DNA of 64,000 nt from Marsupella aquatica (GCA_973895155.1 OZ316891.1:32364001-32428000); one strand, 5' to 3'; counted from the first letter of the stretch, positions 40,265 through 51,846 are shown. A program made the numbers and translations. Notes: generated by a model from the sequence alone, not told the origin.

Positions 40265-42808
40265 ATGACTGACCTTACGCCGAGGGAAGAAAGAGTGATT
40301 CAACGGGAGAGAGCTCGACTGCAGCAGCTCGCCGGGTGGCATGATACACAGTGACTGAGAGGGGCAGAAAGAGCTGGTAGCTCCGAAACTGGAAGTGGCG
40401 TCGAAGAAGACATACCAGAGGAAGAGTCGGTAAGGAGAAGTGAGTCTCCAACCGACATGGGGGAACCAGAGGCACGGCCAGACGAGAGGCCAGGGACCAG
40501 ATTGAGCCAGCGGTCGCGCATACATTACAAAGCATTTCATGGGAGAGGAGATGAGGATCCGGACGAATGGTTGGATGATTTCGAGGGAACCGCTGCAACA
40601 AATGGAGAATCGGCCATCAAGATGCAGATTCTTCCCGGCCTGTTCAAGGGTGAGGCTAGGCCTTGGTACAGAGCATTAGATGTGGAAGATCAAGCCATCT
40701 GGGATATCTTCAAAACACTCTTTGTTAAGGAGTTTCGACCCATTGGAACTTCAGAACTAGCAGTGCTGAAGTTGGGACAACTTCGGTTCAAGGAGAACAA
40801 ATCCTTCAGGAAGTTCTTGCAACGCTTTCAGAAACTGGTAAGACGTACAAAGACCAATGCATCTGAAGGTATGCAACTTCAATGGTTGGTGAATGCTTTG
40901 CCACAGAAGATGAGTTTTGCAATTAGGAAGGAGAACCCGGAGACTTTAGCCGAAGCAATTAAGGATATTCAATTATACATTAATGCAGATATCACAAGCC
41001 GGAAGAAACAGCTTAAGTCTGAGAGTTCCTCATCAGAGGAGGGATCACCCCATAAGAAAAAAGATAAGAAGAAGAAACATTCCAAGAAGTCTAGAAGTGA
41101 TAAGTCAAGCTCGGATAGTGGGAGTAGCAAGAGTGAGTCATCTTCTAGTTCTGAAGAAGAAAAAACTAGGAAAAGGAAGGGCAGAAGGAGAGGGAAGACG
41201 AAAGTCAAGATGGAGGCTAAGCCACCAGATAACATCGTAGCCCTTACCGAGCAACTTAAGGCTATCATTGCAGAGGTAAAACCAAAGAAGGTAGTACAGG
41301 AGGATAGCTCTGTATGGTGTGCCTTATGTTATAAAACCGGACACCATAAAGATGCGTGTCCTAAGCTTAATACTAATCATGTTCGGCATGTGGCTGAGAT
41401 CAGACCATGTCAGGGAGAAGTAGAGTACTTTTTGGGAGATGCCGCTGATAGTGTTTTCGGCATCAGTGAGACTGGAGCACGAGACCTATCCAACAGACCT
41501 GCATCTCTGTGGTCAGGGTTAAGGAACAATCCAGGAGAGATGTATCCTCGGATTATTCAGAACCCGTCAGTACCTCCTAGGCCGAATGTGCAAAGATTTG
41601 CGGCGTGCTATAATTGTGGTCAACCTGACCATTTTGCTAGAGAATGCCCGAATGCACGCAAACAGGGTGATGGACAACCAGCTCAGCTATGTATGGGATG
41701 CCGACAGGAAGGTCATATGCTAGGGCAATGTCCTACTTGGTTGGCAGGCCTGGCCGCAAATCATAAGCTTTTGCCGATCAAGATCTTACCGCCAGGTACT
41801 ACCCCCGGAGGAGTTCAAATCAACCACATTGAACTAGGATGGCAAGAGGATGCCGAGGCAGAGTTCGTACCATCTGATGATGAGGCCGAAGCCCTATCAA
41901 CCTTCTCAGAGGAGGATTTAGATCATGATTGCTACCGGGTCTCTACTCGATCTACCAGAAGGAAGGAAAGGTGGGATGGGCTGGCCAAAAATAAAGGGAA
42001 GGTTACGGAGGAAAGGATCGACTCTTCGTCAACATCAACAGAAGGAGAAGGGAGGGCTCCGGCAATACAGGTAAGCCATGAGCCCACCAGTGAAACCAAT
42101 CCTTCACAAGATAGCGACTTCAATCGAGATCATCCTAAGTTGTTCTACCCCTCTGTTACGGCTAGTGTTAAGGAACAACTAAGAGAATTAGAAACCCTGG
42201 AGAATACCGAAGCCATTGCCAAGGATGTAAAACGAGCAAAAGCATTGTTTGCTTCGGAAGACCCAACAGCTGTGGAGACTAGCGTGGCAAAACTGGCCGA
42301 ATCCAAGACGGAAACACCACCAGAAGAGAAGCCGATTGTTCCCTATGACCTGGCTAAAGATGTACTAGAATCTAGAGTCTCGGCAACAATAGGTCAACTA
42401 TTGAAAAATAGCCCGTACTTCCGGAAGCAATTAAGGAAGGCTATTCTCGGCAAGCCGAGATTACCCAAGGTAGCAACCAGATCCGACGTACTAATGATAG
42501 AAGAAGATCAAGGAGCCCCAGCATTACCATTAATGATTCAAGGAGAATTATTACTACGGGTACCCATCGATGGAGGATCAGGGGTATGTATTATGATTGA
42601 TTCAACAGCAAAAGGGTGGGGTCTAACACCGGAGATGACTGGAAGAGTGTTGAACATGGCCAGTGGATATCAGGTCATTCCGACGGGAGTGTTAACCGGC
42701 ATCAAGACAGAGATAGGAGGTATCTTCTTTAGCATTAACTATGTAGTAATGAAGCCGGTAAATCCTACGTCATTCCGGCTATTGATTGGTAGGCCATGGC
42801 TTACCTAG
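40265..42808 (+). CDS. Gag-protease polyprotein of family A
   Basis: Likely start ATG 40265 (MTDLTPREER), also conserved in the inverted copy. An in-frame TGA at 40352-40354 (CGA in the inverted copy) interrupts it; the frame is then open to 42808. A gag domain lies about residues 118-212 (KMQILPGLFKGEARPWYRAL, FKENKSFRKFLQRFQKLVRR). A Lys/Ser-rich stretch follows. Three CCHC knuckles: CALCYKTGHHKDAC, CYNCGQPDHFAREC and CMGCRQEGHMLGQC. A retropepsin-like domain at about 755-847 has VPIDGGSGVCIM, with D-G-G in place of D-S/T-G, and ends LLIGRPWL. The stop comes right after GRPWLT, and pol continues in another frame from 42796. Confidence 0.85.
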
Positions 42809-43254
42809 CCGAGGTAATAGAAGATTGGGGTATAAAGCAGTTCACTTTCGGGACCCCCTCTATCACGGTATCCTGGGACACTAAGGATGACCGTAGGAAA
42901 AGCATAAGGGAAGTAGATGGGTACGATAGTGGACTGGAGTCAGCCGATGAAGTACGTTGGTTAGAATGCCTCACTAACCTAACCGAAGAAGGCGTCTTTG
43001 GACCAGAGGTACCCCCCAGCGGATTATGGCAAGAACCAATGGAAGGTGACTTGGAAGAAGAAGACGAAGAGGTCGAGGACTGCTTTACAATAGAATCCAC
43101 CTTTTTAGCTGCAATTCCGGAGGAAGTAAAGGATGTAGACCAATTGGATGAAACGGCTAAGTGGGGAGCAGTAGCAGGGACAGTGGATTTTCTGCAGGCG
43201 TTGTGGCAGAGCCGACGGGGTCCACAACGCCATCGATCATCGGCAAGAAATTAA
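42796..43254 (+). CDS. Protease-RT linker (start of pol) in a shifted frame
   Basis: After the gag-protease stop the expected downstream sequence continues in a frame overlapping by 13 bases: AEVIEDWGIKQFTFG, then an acidic segment (GDLEEEDEEVEDCF). In Ty3-type elements GRPWL is followed by such a V-x-x-D-W-G strand, so this is the true continuation. It needs a frameshift, programmed or mutational. It runs to 43254 without any RT motif. Confidence 0.6.
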   Translation: MAYLAEVIEDWGIKQFTFGTPSITVSWDTKDDRRKSIREVDGYDSGLESADEVRWLECLTNLTEEGVFGPEVPPSGLWQEPMEGDLEEEDEEVEDCFTIESTFLAAIPEEVKDVDQLDETAKWGAVAGTVDFLQALWQSRRGPQRHRSSARN

Positions 43255-43429
43255 ATACCAAGGGATCGGCATACAAGCCGATTACGAGGGCAGCACAAAT
43301 TGAGGCCCTATTAGAAGCCGAGAGAGCACAGCGGCCTAACTCTCAGGAGCAAGAGGTGGATGAGATGGACAGACACGATCTAGAGCCAAGGCAGGAAGGG
43401 GAGCCGACCACTAATTCAAAACCAAATAG

Positions 43430-45145
43430 ACCGGTAAGGGGACAATCTATGGACACCAAGGAAGGGACCATCCCATATACTTCGCAAGCCGTCAGCTTGC
43501 ATCGGCCGAACGGAACTACTCTACCACGGAAAGAGAAGCATTAGGAGTCATTTATTCTTGTAAAAAGTTTAGGCATTATTTACTAGGGTACAAGGTAATC
43601 TTTCATACTGATCATGAAAGTTTGAAGTACCTAGTCAATAAGCCGGACCTTACAGGCAGAGTAGCAAGATGGATTTTGCTATTACAGGAGTTTGACTATG
43701 AGCTGAGGATCAAGCCGGGAAAGTTACATGCCAATGCCGACTTCTTTTCAAGGATCACAGGTAAACCTGCCACGGATTGCATCGATGATCGATTCCCCGA
43801 CGAGGAGCTATTCGTTGTGGAGATAGCTGGTACATGGTACCCTGAGATTTTACAATTTCTCAGCACTTCCAGATTACAGCCAGGATTAAGCCGAGAGCAA
43901 GCCGCAGTCTTTGTGCGGAAGGTCAGACAGTATCAGTGCATTAAAGGCATACTGCACAAGCATGGAATCAACGGCACGATTCAAAGGTGTTTGGAAAAGA
44001 GAGAGGTAAAACGAGTCCTACGGGCCATGCATGGAGAGGAGGCCGGAGGACATTTTGCCCCAGTAACCACGTCTAAGAAGATATTAAATGCCGGTTATTG
44101 GTGGCCCACCTTGCACAAAGATGTCTATCAGTTTATCAAACAATGCGATCCTTGTCAACTAGCGGGAGGACCAAGGGCGTCCACCAGGCATCCACTGCAC
44201 CCTATTCTACCTCTGGCACCATTCGAGAAGTGGGGTATTGATTACATTGGACCTCTGAAACCACTGACCCACCCTCGACGGAACAAGTACATAATCCTGG
44301 CTACGGATTATGCAACTAAATGGATAGAGGCCAGACCAACAACGAAGGATGATGCAATTACTACGGCTAGATTCATGTATGAGCAGATCTTCACCAGGTA
44401 TGGAGCACCCCTAGAATTAGTTAGTGATAGAGGAACCCATTTTTTGAATGATATAATTAGTCGTTTAAATGAGCAGTATTTAGTTAAACATAGGCCTACT
44501 ACTCCCTACCATCCAAAGGCAAACGGGTTGACAGAACGAGCAAACGGAATCATAGGAAAGATATTGAACAAGACAGTAGCTCAGAACAAACTCGATTGGG
44601 ATGATAAATTGTTTGCTGCTGTTTTTGCTTACAATCTTGCCTATAAATCCACTACCGGTCATACACCCTTCTTCTTAACCTTTGGACAAGAAGCCCTGGT
44701 ACCCATGCAACTTGAGATACCGACATTTCAAGTTACAATTGAGGAAAGAGCCTCAGCGGAGGAGAGCCTAAAGGAGCGAGAATATAGGTTAGAAGCTTTA
44801 GAGGAAGCAAGAATGATTTCAGCCGAGAGAGTAGAATATAGACAGAATATCATGAAGCAGCAGTATGATAAAAGGTTAAAAGTAGTTAGTATTCATACCG
44901 GTGATCTTGTGCTACTTTATGACAGTAGGTATAATAGGTTTCCAGGAAAGCTTTACACTCGCTGGTTAGGACCCTTTAGAGTAACCATGATGTTCCCCAA
45001 TGGCTCCGTGCAATTGGCCAACATTACGGGAGAGGTATATCCAGTTCGCATCCATTATGACCGCCTCAAGAAATACTATATGGACGAAGATGAAGTTGTT
45101 CGCGAGGACGCTTCACAATTAAGTGGGGAGCTATGTGATGCCTAG
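43430..45145 (+). CDS. RNase H (C-terminal part) and integrase of family A; RT missing
   Basis: The frame opens after a TAG at 43427. RNase H: GRDHPIYFASRQLASAERN, TTEREALGVIYSCKKF, HTDHESLKYL and HANADFFSRI. Integrase: HHCC finger (HGEEAGGHF ... CDPC), catalytic acidic residues in WGIDYIGPL, LVSDRGTHF and NGLTERANGI, then a GPY/F-type module (GDLVLLYDSRYNRFPGKLY, WLGPFRV). No chromodomain was seen. The stop TAG lies 12 bases inside the 3' LTR (ELCDA). The RT domain that should precede RNase H, including the YxDD box, is absent: only about 175 bp separate the pol linker ORF from this frame. Confidence 0.88.
   Translation, partial: TGKGTIYGHQGRDHPIYFASRQLASAERNYSTTEREALGVIYSCKKFRHYLLGYKVIFHTDHESLKYLVNKPDLTGRVARWILLLQEFDYELRIKPGKLHANADFFSRITGKPATDCIDDRFPDEELFVVEIAGTWYPEILQFLSTSRLQPGLSREQAAVFVRKVRQYQCIKGILHKHGINGTIQRCLEKREVKRVLRAMHGEEAGGHFAPVTTSKKILNAGYWWPTLHKDVYQFIKQCDPCQLAGGPRASTRHPLHPILPLAPFEKWGIDYIGPLKPLTHPRRNKYIILATDYATKWIEARPTTKDDAITTARFMYEQIFTRYGAPLELVSDRGTHFLNDIISRLNEQYLVKHRPTTPYHPKANGLTERANGIIGKILNKTVAQNKLDWDDKLFAAVFAYNLAYKSTTGHTPFFLTFGQEALVPMQLEIPTFQVTIEERASAEESLKEREYRLEALEEARMISAERVEYRQNIMKQQYDKRLKVVSIHTGDLVLLYDSRYNRFPGKLYTRWLGPFRVTMMFPNGSVQLANITGEVYPVRIHYDRLKKYYMDEDEVVREDASQLSGELCDA
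45121..45133 (+). other. Polypurine tract before the 3' LTR
   Basis: AAGTGGGGAG followed by CTA immediately before TGTGATGCC. This is the usual position of the plus-strand primer. Confidence 0.6.
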
Positions 45146-48100
45146 ACAGGAATCACTCGACCGGTTAAGTGGGTAAAGCAGGAAGGCACCCTAGGAACAC
45201 CTTAGTATAGGGACAAAACCAGGAAAATATAAACAATTAGGGGCAACCATGGAACCCGGGCCGAGGCCGGAGGTAAGGCTGAGGGTGAAAACCCGATTAG
45301 GGTTAGGGCGCGTTAAGCGTCGGCGGCTAGGAAGGATCAACGGGAAGAAGGACCGGCAGAGGAGAGGGGTAAGGAGCGCTTGCATGAGATGGTGGCTCAT
45401 TTGCGAGCACGAACTAGGCAGACGACTACGGGAGGCCAACTACTGTCAGCTGCTTAGGCAAGCACTCGGGGAGAGAGTAGATACCGACGATCGACCTAAG
45501 GAGGGTATGAGCAACGTCAATCAAGCGGCACATTTCTGGGGATGCCTGTTCGAACGGGCAACTGAGTACATCAAGACTTACGAGGACGAGGAGTCAGAAA
45601 GGGCAGCTTGAGAACGGCAGGAGCTCGCTCGATTGTGGGAGCTGTAGAAGACGGCTTTCTTAGGAGGCAAACTCATCAAGGACGAGTTCCTGTGGACGCC
45701 TACTTCCAATCAACTCGACGATCTTCTGTTTTGCAAAGACAGCGTTGTCGGCATCCGAGAGGCCATCAAGAACTGCAACGACATACACTGGGAATTAAAG
45801 GGTAGCACGGAAAGGTGGACCCGGGCAACGGTGCTAGGAGAAACCTCCACGGCAGCAGAGATGAAGAGGAAGGGGGCCGTCAACGATGAAGCCACCCCGG
45901 CAAAAAGAACGAGGTCGGCGGCACCAAAGAAGCCAGCCGAGCAGCAGAGCAAGGGGCAGGGAGAAGCCGAAGAGGAGGAGGTCGATCCCATCAAGGCCAT
46001 TCCAACCAGGGATGACACCTGGAAGGGCAGGGCGGCAACCCTACCGGTGGAGGTGCAACTACATTTTGCACGGGAGGAGGATGCATGCTTTACGGCCATG
46101 CAGACCAAGAAGTACCAAGGCTTCATGGCCGGATCCGGCTTGGAGGCCTTTGTAAGATTACCATGGCTGAAGCCGGAGGTACCGGAGTCAGACCTATTAG
46201 AATTCGTGGGGTCATGGGAACCCGAGACCAATTGCACAAGGATATATGGGAAGGATTTCTATCTTACTCCCAAGGTAATTGCCGAAGTGTTTGGCTTGCC
46301 GATAGGCAATAAGACCAAAGTTGATACCAGGAAGACCTTGCCTGACAAGGAGTTCCGGTCGTTCCCCGGGCCATCAACGAAGAATGGCTTCTTCCGGAAC
46401 ACCTGCACCAACCCGCACATAGGAGAGATGATCGACTTCTTGCGGGTGACCATGCATTGTAACTTGCCGAGGGCAGAGATCGGCAAAGCACAGGTCTATC
46501 TGGCAGAAAGGCCAGACCCAAGCCGGGACTACAACGGGTACCTCCTCAACCAATTGAAGAAGATCTTAAAGGAGGAGCAGCAGGTAATCGGCATGGGAAG
46601 CGTGTCGCGGCTTGGCTATCACATGCCGCTGTTGTGCCGGTATGCCAGAGGTCAGACTTTTGCCCCGGTACTTCCCCTGCAGGTAAGGGCACCCGAGGAA
46701 GCTCCAACGCCGAGGCCGTTGGCTGAGAAGCCTCAACCACCTGTTAGTCCTACGATCGAGCAGGTGTTTAGGCCCAGGAAGGAAGACTTGCCGATGCAGC
46801 AACCAGGCATGCAGAGTCTGCTGAAACTACTGGAGAAAGAAAAGAAATCGGCATCGGCAACAACAACGGCAACGGCAACAATGCAGGACACTACTACAGA
46901 GGTAGGCCTACACCGGCTCACAAGAGAAAACCCCTTTGCTGGAGACAAGAAGAGAATCAGGCCGGAATCCAAGCCAGGTGTTCGAATGTACGTGGGAACC
47001 TCAAGCTCCGAATCTGAGGCAGAATTGCCTGAAGCTCCTACCGAGGAAGAGGAGAGGGAGAAGCCGGACGTCCAAGAGGTAGAGGAGGCAGTGGAGGACT
47101 GCAGCCATGATAATTCCGACTATGGGTCGGACCATCACGTTCCAGGAGTAAGGACCTGTGGCCGGTTTGTCCCCACACTTCCAAGGGTAGTGCGAGGGGA
47201 CCCCAACCAGCAGAGTAGCCCTGAGTCTCCCCCACCAGATGTTGCTCCCCCGAGCTTCGACGGCATAAAACAGACGGTGCAGGAATTTCAGGAGCGAATC
47301 AAGCAGGAGGAAGAGGCCGCCCTGGCTAAGGAAAAGGATTTACCAGGAGGAGATTGGCCGGAGGACATCAGGCGGCTAGCCGAAAAAGGAAGCAAACCTC
47401 TAGCCACGATTGAAGAGATCCGCAGGACGGCGTGGGAGCAGAGGCCACGATGGGCGATGCCGATCACTTCTACTTACTCCACCTACGCTAAGAATAGAGC
47501 CATGGAGTATGGTGAGATATGTGGGGAACTTGCGCTCGGCATCTTTGGAGAGGAGTTGGAGGTAGGACCCTTTTTTCATAGGGAGCAGTTGGAGAAGCAC
47601 CAATTAGAAGAAGCGGTGGCTTTAGAGAGAAGCAAGAAGGACGAGGTCATTCGGCGGCTTAGGAGGATGGAAACCGAGATTGAAGATCTAAGGGCGGCCA
47701 AGAAAGCCCAAGATGAACTGCGGATTAAACGACATGAGCTGAACATCATGCAGGGGCAGTTGGACGCCGCGCAGGCTGATAATCAGAATATCAAGGATAA
47801 ACTGACTCAGACGCAGGAAGAGTTGGCCGACACGATCAAAGAGAGGGAGAAGTGGAAGCAAGAGCTGAAGAATACAGAGGAGGCCCACATAACAGCCAAC
47901 AGCCGGGCCATGGCGGAGACCCAAAGAAAGGAATGGGCGTTGAAAGGGGAGCTCGAGAAAATCCGCGGAGCCCTTGAGCAGAAGGAGGTCGAGTTAGGGA
48001 AATCCTATCAAGGGATTATGGCGCTGCAGCAGGAGCTTGCGTCCCTGACGGCCAGCTTCAAGGCCGACCTAAGGGAGAAGGACGAGATGCTCGAACAGAC

Positions 48101-50011
48101 TTACGCCAAGATGAACCAGATGGAGTCTGTCATCATTGCAGAGCTCGACAAGGAGCTAAGAGCAACCCAGGAGGAGAGGGCTACCTTGAAGAAGGAATTG
48201 GAGGAAGCCCACAGGGAGCAGGAGGAGGCCAAAAATGAGCTGGAGGGGGCACGTAAGGACCTGGATGAAACCCAAGAGGAGTTGGAGGAAATCACGAGGA
48301 AGATGGAGAACCTACAGCGGTGGGCCGACAACCAAACAGAGCGGCTGAAGAAACAAGCCGCAGTATTTAAATGCTTAGCTGCAGCAGGTCCATCTCCCGT
48401 TGGGACAAACCAGTTACCAGGGGTGGTAATTGCCGAAGGACAAGCCGCGTCAACTGCACCAGTGCCGGAAGTAAGTGGGAAGGGGAAGGGACCAGCTGCC
48501 GAGCCACCAACGAAGAAGAAGCGGAAACCTTCAGGGTCAAGGAGTAATACGACTTCACAGGCCGTGGTGATCAAGGAGGTAGACCCAGCACCGACCCCAG
48601 ACAGGGTCACGGCTAAGGATCCAACTACCCTAGGGGAAGGGGAGGCCGAAGCCGAGGGAGTGGCTGAAGCCGAAGCCGTGGGAGTGGCTGAGGCCGAAGC
48701 CGTGGGTATTGCCGAGGCCGGTGTCGAGGCTGAAGCCGAAGGTGGACCCAGTCAGGCCGATGGAGAGTTGACTCGGTCAAGGGCAGGTAATCTGTCAATA
48801 GGCGGGCCAACGGCAGTGGCTGAGGAGGAAGTGTTGGGGGCGTCCATTGAGGATCCACCACCGGTGTCGTGACGGTGCAAGGGCGCCGTTCCTTTTAGGG
48901 AGTGGCTGAGGCCAAAGCCGTGGGTATTGCCGAGGCCGGTGTCGAGGCTGAAGCCGAAGGTGGACCCAGTCAGGCCGATGGAGAGTTGACTCGGTCAAGG
49001 GCAGGTAATCTGTCAGTAGGCGGGCCAACGGCAGTGGCTGATGAGGAAGTGTTGGGGGCGTCCATTGAGGATCCACCACCGGTGTCGTGACGGTGCAAGG
49101 GCGCCGTTCCTTTTAGGGAGGGCGGACGTGGAGGGAGGAGGCGTGAGTGGGCAGGGCGGGCGCGGATCTCCACGTTTAGGATTAGGATCAGAACCAGGAG
49201 CGGCCCTGACACTTAGCTTAGTGGGATTGCGGTTCCACTGGTAGGAGCAACACTTGTGCTCCTGCCTTGCTGTACATAGGTAGATTCGGGCAAGTAGATT
49301 ACTGTCAGGTAGATTAGGCTTACGATGCAAAGAATGGCGGATCCACTACCAGGATAAGTACCTGGGCAGCGGGGAGCTCAGGGCCTCTTCTTTAGCAAGT
49401 TTTTAGTTTGCACCAGCCGGGCTGGGATCAAGTAGTACGAGAAGCTCTCGGTTAGTCATACAGTGACCCTTGTGTATATTCATGTTTCCTCATGCCTAAG
49501 AGCTGAATAGAGTTGGCCTCACGGCTTAGTTCGCAGAACTTGTGTATGAGATGTACTGTTTGTATGGCAAGTGCATGGTATGACTCAGTCAGAATGAGTC
49601 ATTTTGCTATTTGTGTGTCGCATTAACTTGTGTGAAGAGTGCCCACATCAACAGAAGGAAGGAAAGTAAGCAGGGGAGTGATAGTTGGATGTGTCGAGCT
49701 GAGAGAGGTCTTAGCGGCTTAACCAAGCCTATTGGGGATCATTCCGGCGGCGGAATCCAAACATACCTAACAAGACGGAGGGGAAGATAGGGGAAGACAA
49801 GGGAAGGCCTATATTAGGCCGGCTACGTATCTCATGACCCGATGAAGGATCTGTCCAGTATATGTGTGTAAAATGTTAATAGTAGTAGTAGAAGGTTAGC
49901 AGCGTCCCATGCCGCTAAGCCGCGGAAATGGCCTCGCCAAGCACGAAACCTGCGGGAATCGGCTTGAGCTGGGGGGTTTCTTGGGTTTAGGGAGCCATGG
50001 GACGCACCACA
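45134..50011 (+). repeat. 3' LTR of the complete family A element (4878 bp)
   Basis: Same length and ends as the 5' LTR, followed directly by the TSD AGGAG. By eye it differs from the 5' LTR at about twenty sites. Examples are CTCGAG to CTTGAG (45609) and CTGCAG to CTGTAG (45646), which put stops in its ORF. Confidence 0.95.
45249..48872 (+). pseudogene. LTR-encoded protein, 3' LTR copy, two premature stops
   Basis: Identical in layout to the 5' LTR copy but interrupted by TGA at 45609 and TAG at 45646, both C-to-T changes (one CG and one CHG context). The rest of the frame is intact to 48872. If the genomic RNA carries the 3' copy, this element could no longer express full-length protein from it, while the 5' copy still could. 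Confidence 0.85.
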
Positions 50012-50394
50012 AGGAGGCCACTACCCGCTGTGAAGAGTTATCCCGCACCGTCGAGCAGTGGGACGGACTAACCCAGGAGTTGAGCGAGGCATAAACAGAT
50101 CTCAAGAAGCTAGACGACACCATGCTTCAGTTGCGCTCGGAATCCTCGGCTCGGGTTACCAGTCTGACCGACCTCAACAACCAATTCTTACAAGCGGCTC
50201 AACAGGTGGCTAGTCTTTTTGCCAAACGGGATAAATTGCTGGCGCAGGACCAGACCCATCACGACTCCATTAACCAGCTCAACCTGGAGGTAGCATGGCT
50301 CCAGACGGAGGCCGATGAAGCTACAAACAAGACAGAGGAGGCGGTGCGGGACAACAAGGCCTTACAAGACCGCATTACCCTACTCGTCCTCTAG
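50012..50394 (+). pseudogene. Family B accessory ORF, 3' part (coiled coil)
   Basis: Directly after the TSD the interrupted frame resumes: ATTRCEELSRTVEQWDG, a TAA at 50092, then TDLKKLDDTMLQLRSESSAR, FLQAAQQVASL and LNLEVAWLQTEADEATNKTE, ending ITLLVL at 50394. Heptad-like spacing of Leu marks a coiled coil. Joined to 33440-35317 it reproduces the accessory-ORF plan of family C. Confidence 0.7.
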
Positions 50395-51357
50395 CGGGGA
50401 AGACTTGGGCCCACCTCTGATCAAGGCGGCTTGAGGTCTCGCCCCGACAGGGAGACAAACCCTGGTCCAACCACAACATGCATGTAAGGGGTGGTTAGCA
50501 AAGGGTGTGAGCAGGCACCGCGCGGCGCAGTGGAGTCAACGACATCTTTTTGATTAGGCTTAACGACAGAATAGCTGTCATTAGGCGTCGATTAGCGGCG
50601 CAGTAGGAAGGATTAAGATAGGATCAGTTAGGATTAGCCAACGTAGGTCCATCAACGGACTAGATTTTGGTCAGTAGATTAGCTGTTGCCACCCCGGTCA
50701 GCGCCCTTGCCGCCGACGGTCAATCGGTCAGAGGAGTGCGGTTGGTTAGTTAGAAGTTAGTTAGCCAGTAGGCATTACCCCGGGAGGTAGTATCTTCCGG
50801 TTCCTTTCCGCAAATGTAGTATTTAGGCTTCCCCTTCCGCTGTGGAAGGGGGAAAAGGCTTAGTTATTTCAGCGTAAGGAAAGGCGAGGCATGGGGAGTC
50901 CCGGCTTGAGCAAGGTTAGAGTGCACCAAGGAGTGAGAGCCAAAGTTGAGCTTGTTGGGCAAGTGCGGGGCAGGGCCTCGTAGAGACTGGGCATCGATTG
51001 CCGTTGGGCCCGCTGACCCCCTTAGAAGTCAAGTCAACTATGTAAACTGATTCTTCGCTGAGTAAATGTAGTCTTTTCCCTCTAATGTTTTCGCGAGTAA
51101 CTAGTGTTGTGTGTATGCTTTGTCTGGGCAAAGGCGCCATTTTAAGGGACGTATCGGGTGTGGACTAATGGTAGGGATTGCCACCCATTGCATGTCACAA
51201 GGTATTGTCGCGTCGATGGCTTGAAAGCCCCAAGCCGGGAGTTAGTCCGAGTCACTAATTGTGGGAATATTCCAGCGGTGGAAAACAAATATACCTATGA
51301 TTAGTACGAGTTGCATAAGTGTTATACCAGTAAGTATATTGCCTTAGCCTGACAAAC
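50395..51357. other. Family B 3' noncoding/LTR-like sequence
   Basis: No coding region. It contains a variant of the LTR motif (TTCCAGCGGTGGAA, then ATATACCTA) at 51269-51298. By analogy this is the 3' part of a family B LTR, but its end is lost at a junction near 51,350. Confidence 0.45.
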
Positions 51358-51846
51358 TAACCCAGGAGTTGAGCGAGGCACAAACGGATCTCAAGAAGCT
51401 GGATGACACCATGCTTCAGTTGCGCTCGGAATCCTCGGCTTGGGTTACCAGTCTGATCGACCTCAACAACCAATTCTTACAAGCGGCTCACCAGGTGGCT
51501 AGTCTTTCCTCCGAATGGGATAAATTGTTGGCGCAGGATCAGACCCATCGCGACTCCATTAACCAGCTCAACTTGGAGGTAGCACGGCTCCAGACAGAGG
51601 CCGATGAAGCTACAAATGAGACAAAGGAGGCGGTGCGGGACAACAAGGCCTTACAGGACCGCATTACCCTGCTTGTCCTCCAACGGGGACGACCTGGGCC
51701 CACCTCTGATCAAGGCGGCTCGAGGTCTCGCCCCGACAAGGGGACAAACCCTGGTCCATTCACAGCACGCACGTAAGGGGTGGTTAGCAAAGGGTGTGAG
51801 CAGGCACCGCGCGGGGCAGTGGAGTCAGCGGCATCTTTTTTATTAG
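51358..51846 (+). repeat. Second copy of the family B coiled-coil 3' region
   Basis: About 490 bp closely similar to 50,058-50,560. Here the TAA of the first copy is CAA, so a 135-codon frame (51369-51776: TDLKKLDDTMLQLRSESSAW) is open. It runs through the same GGGCCCACCTCTGATCAAGG tail to ATTAGGCTT, where it joins the inverted family A fragment. It represents a separate, less decayed family B copy. Confidence 0.75.

Larger units (their letters stand above)
35318..50011 (+). mobile_element. Complete family A Ty3/gypsy-type retrotransposon with 4.88-kb LTRs, lacking RT
   Basis: Both LTRs are 4878 bp (35318-40195 and 45134-50011), with TGTGATGCC...CGCACCACA ends. The insertion is flanked by a perfect 5-bp duplication, AGGAG (35313-35317 and 50012-50016). 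A TGGCGC-type PBS follows the 5' LTR and a purine-rich tract precedes the 3' LTR. The 4938-bp internal region encodes gag with three zinc knuckles, an aspartic protease, and RNase H-integrase, but no reverse transcriptase. By eye the two LTRs differ at about twenty positions, mostly transitions, so insertion was recent. It interrupts the family B ORF; removing it restores that frame. Confidence 0.95.
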
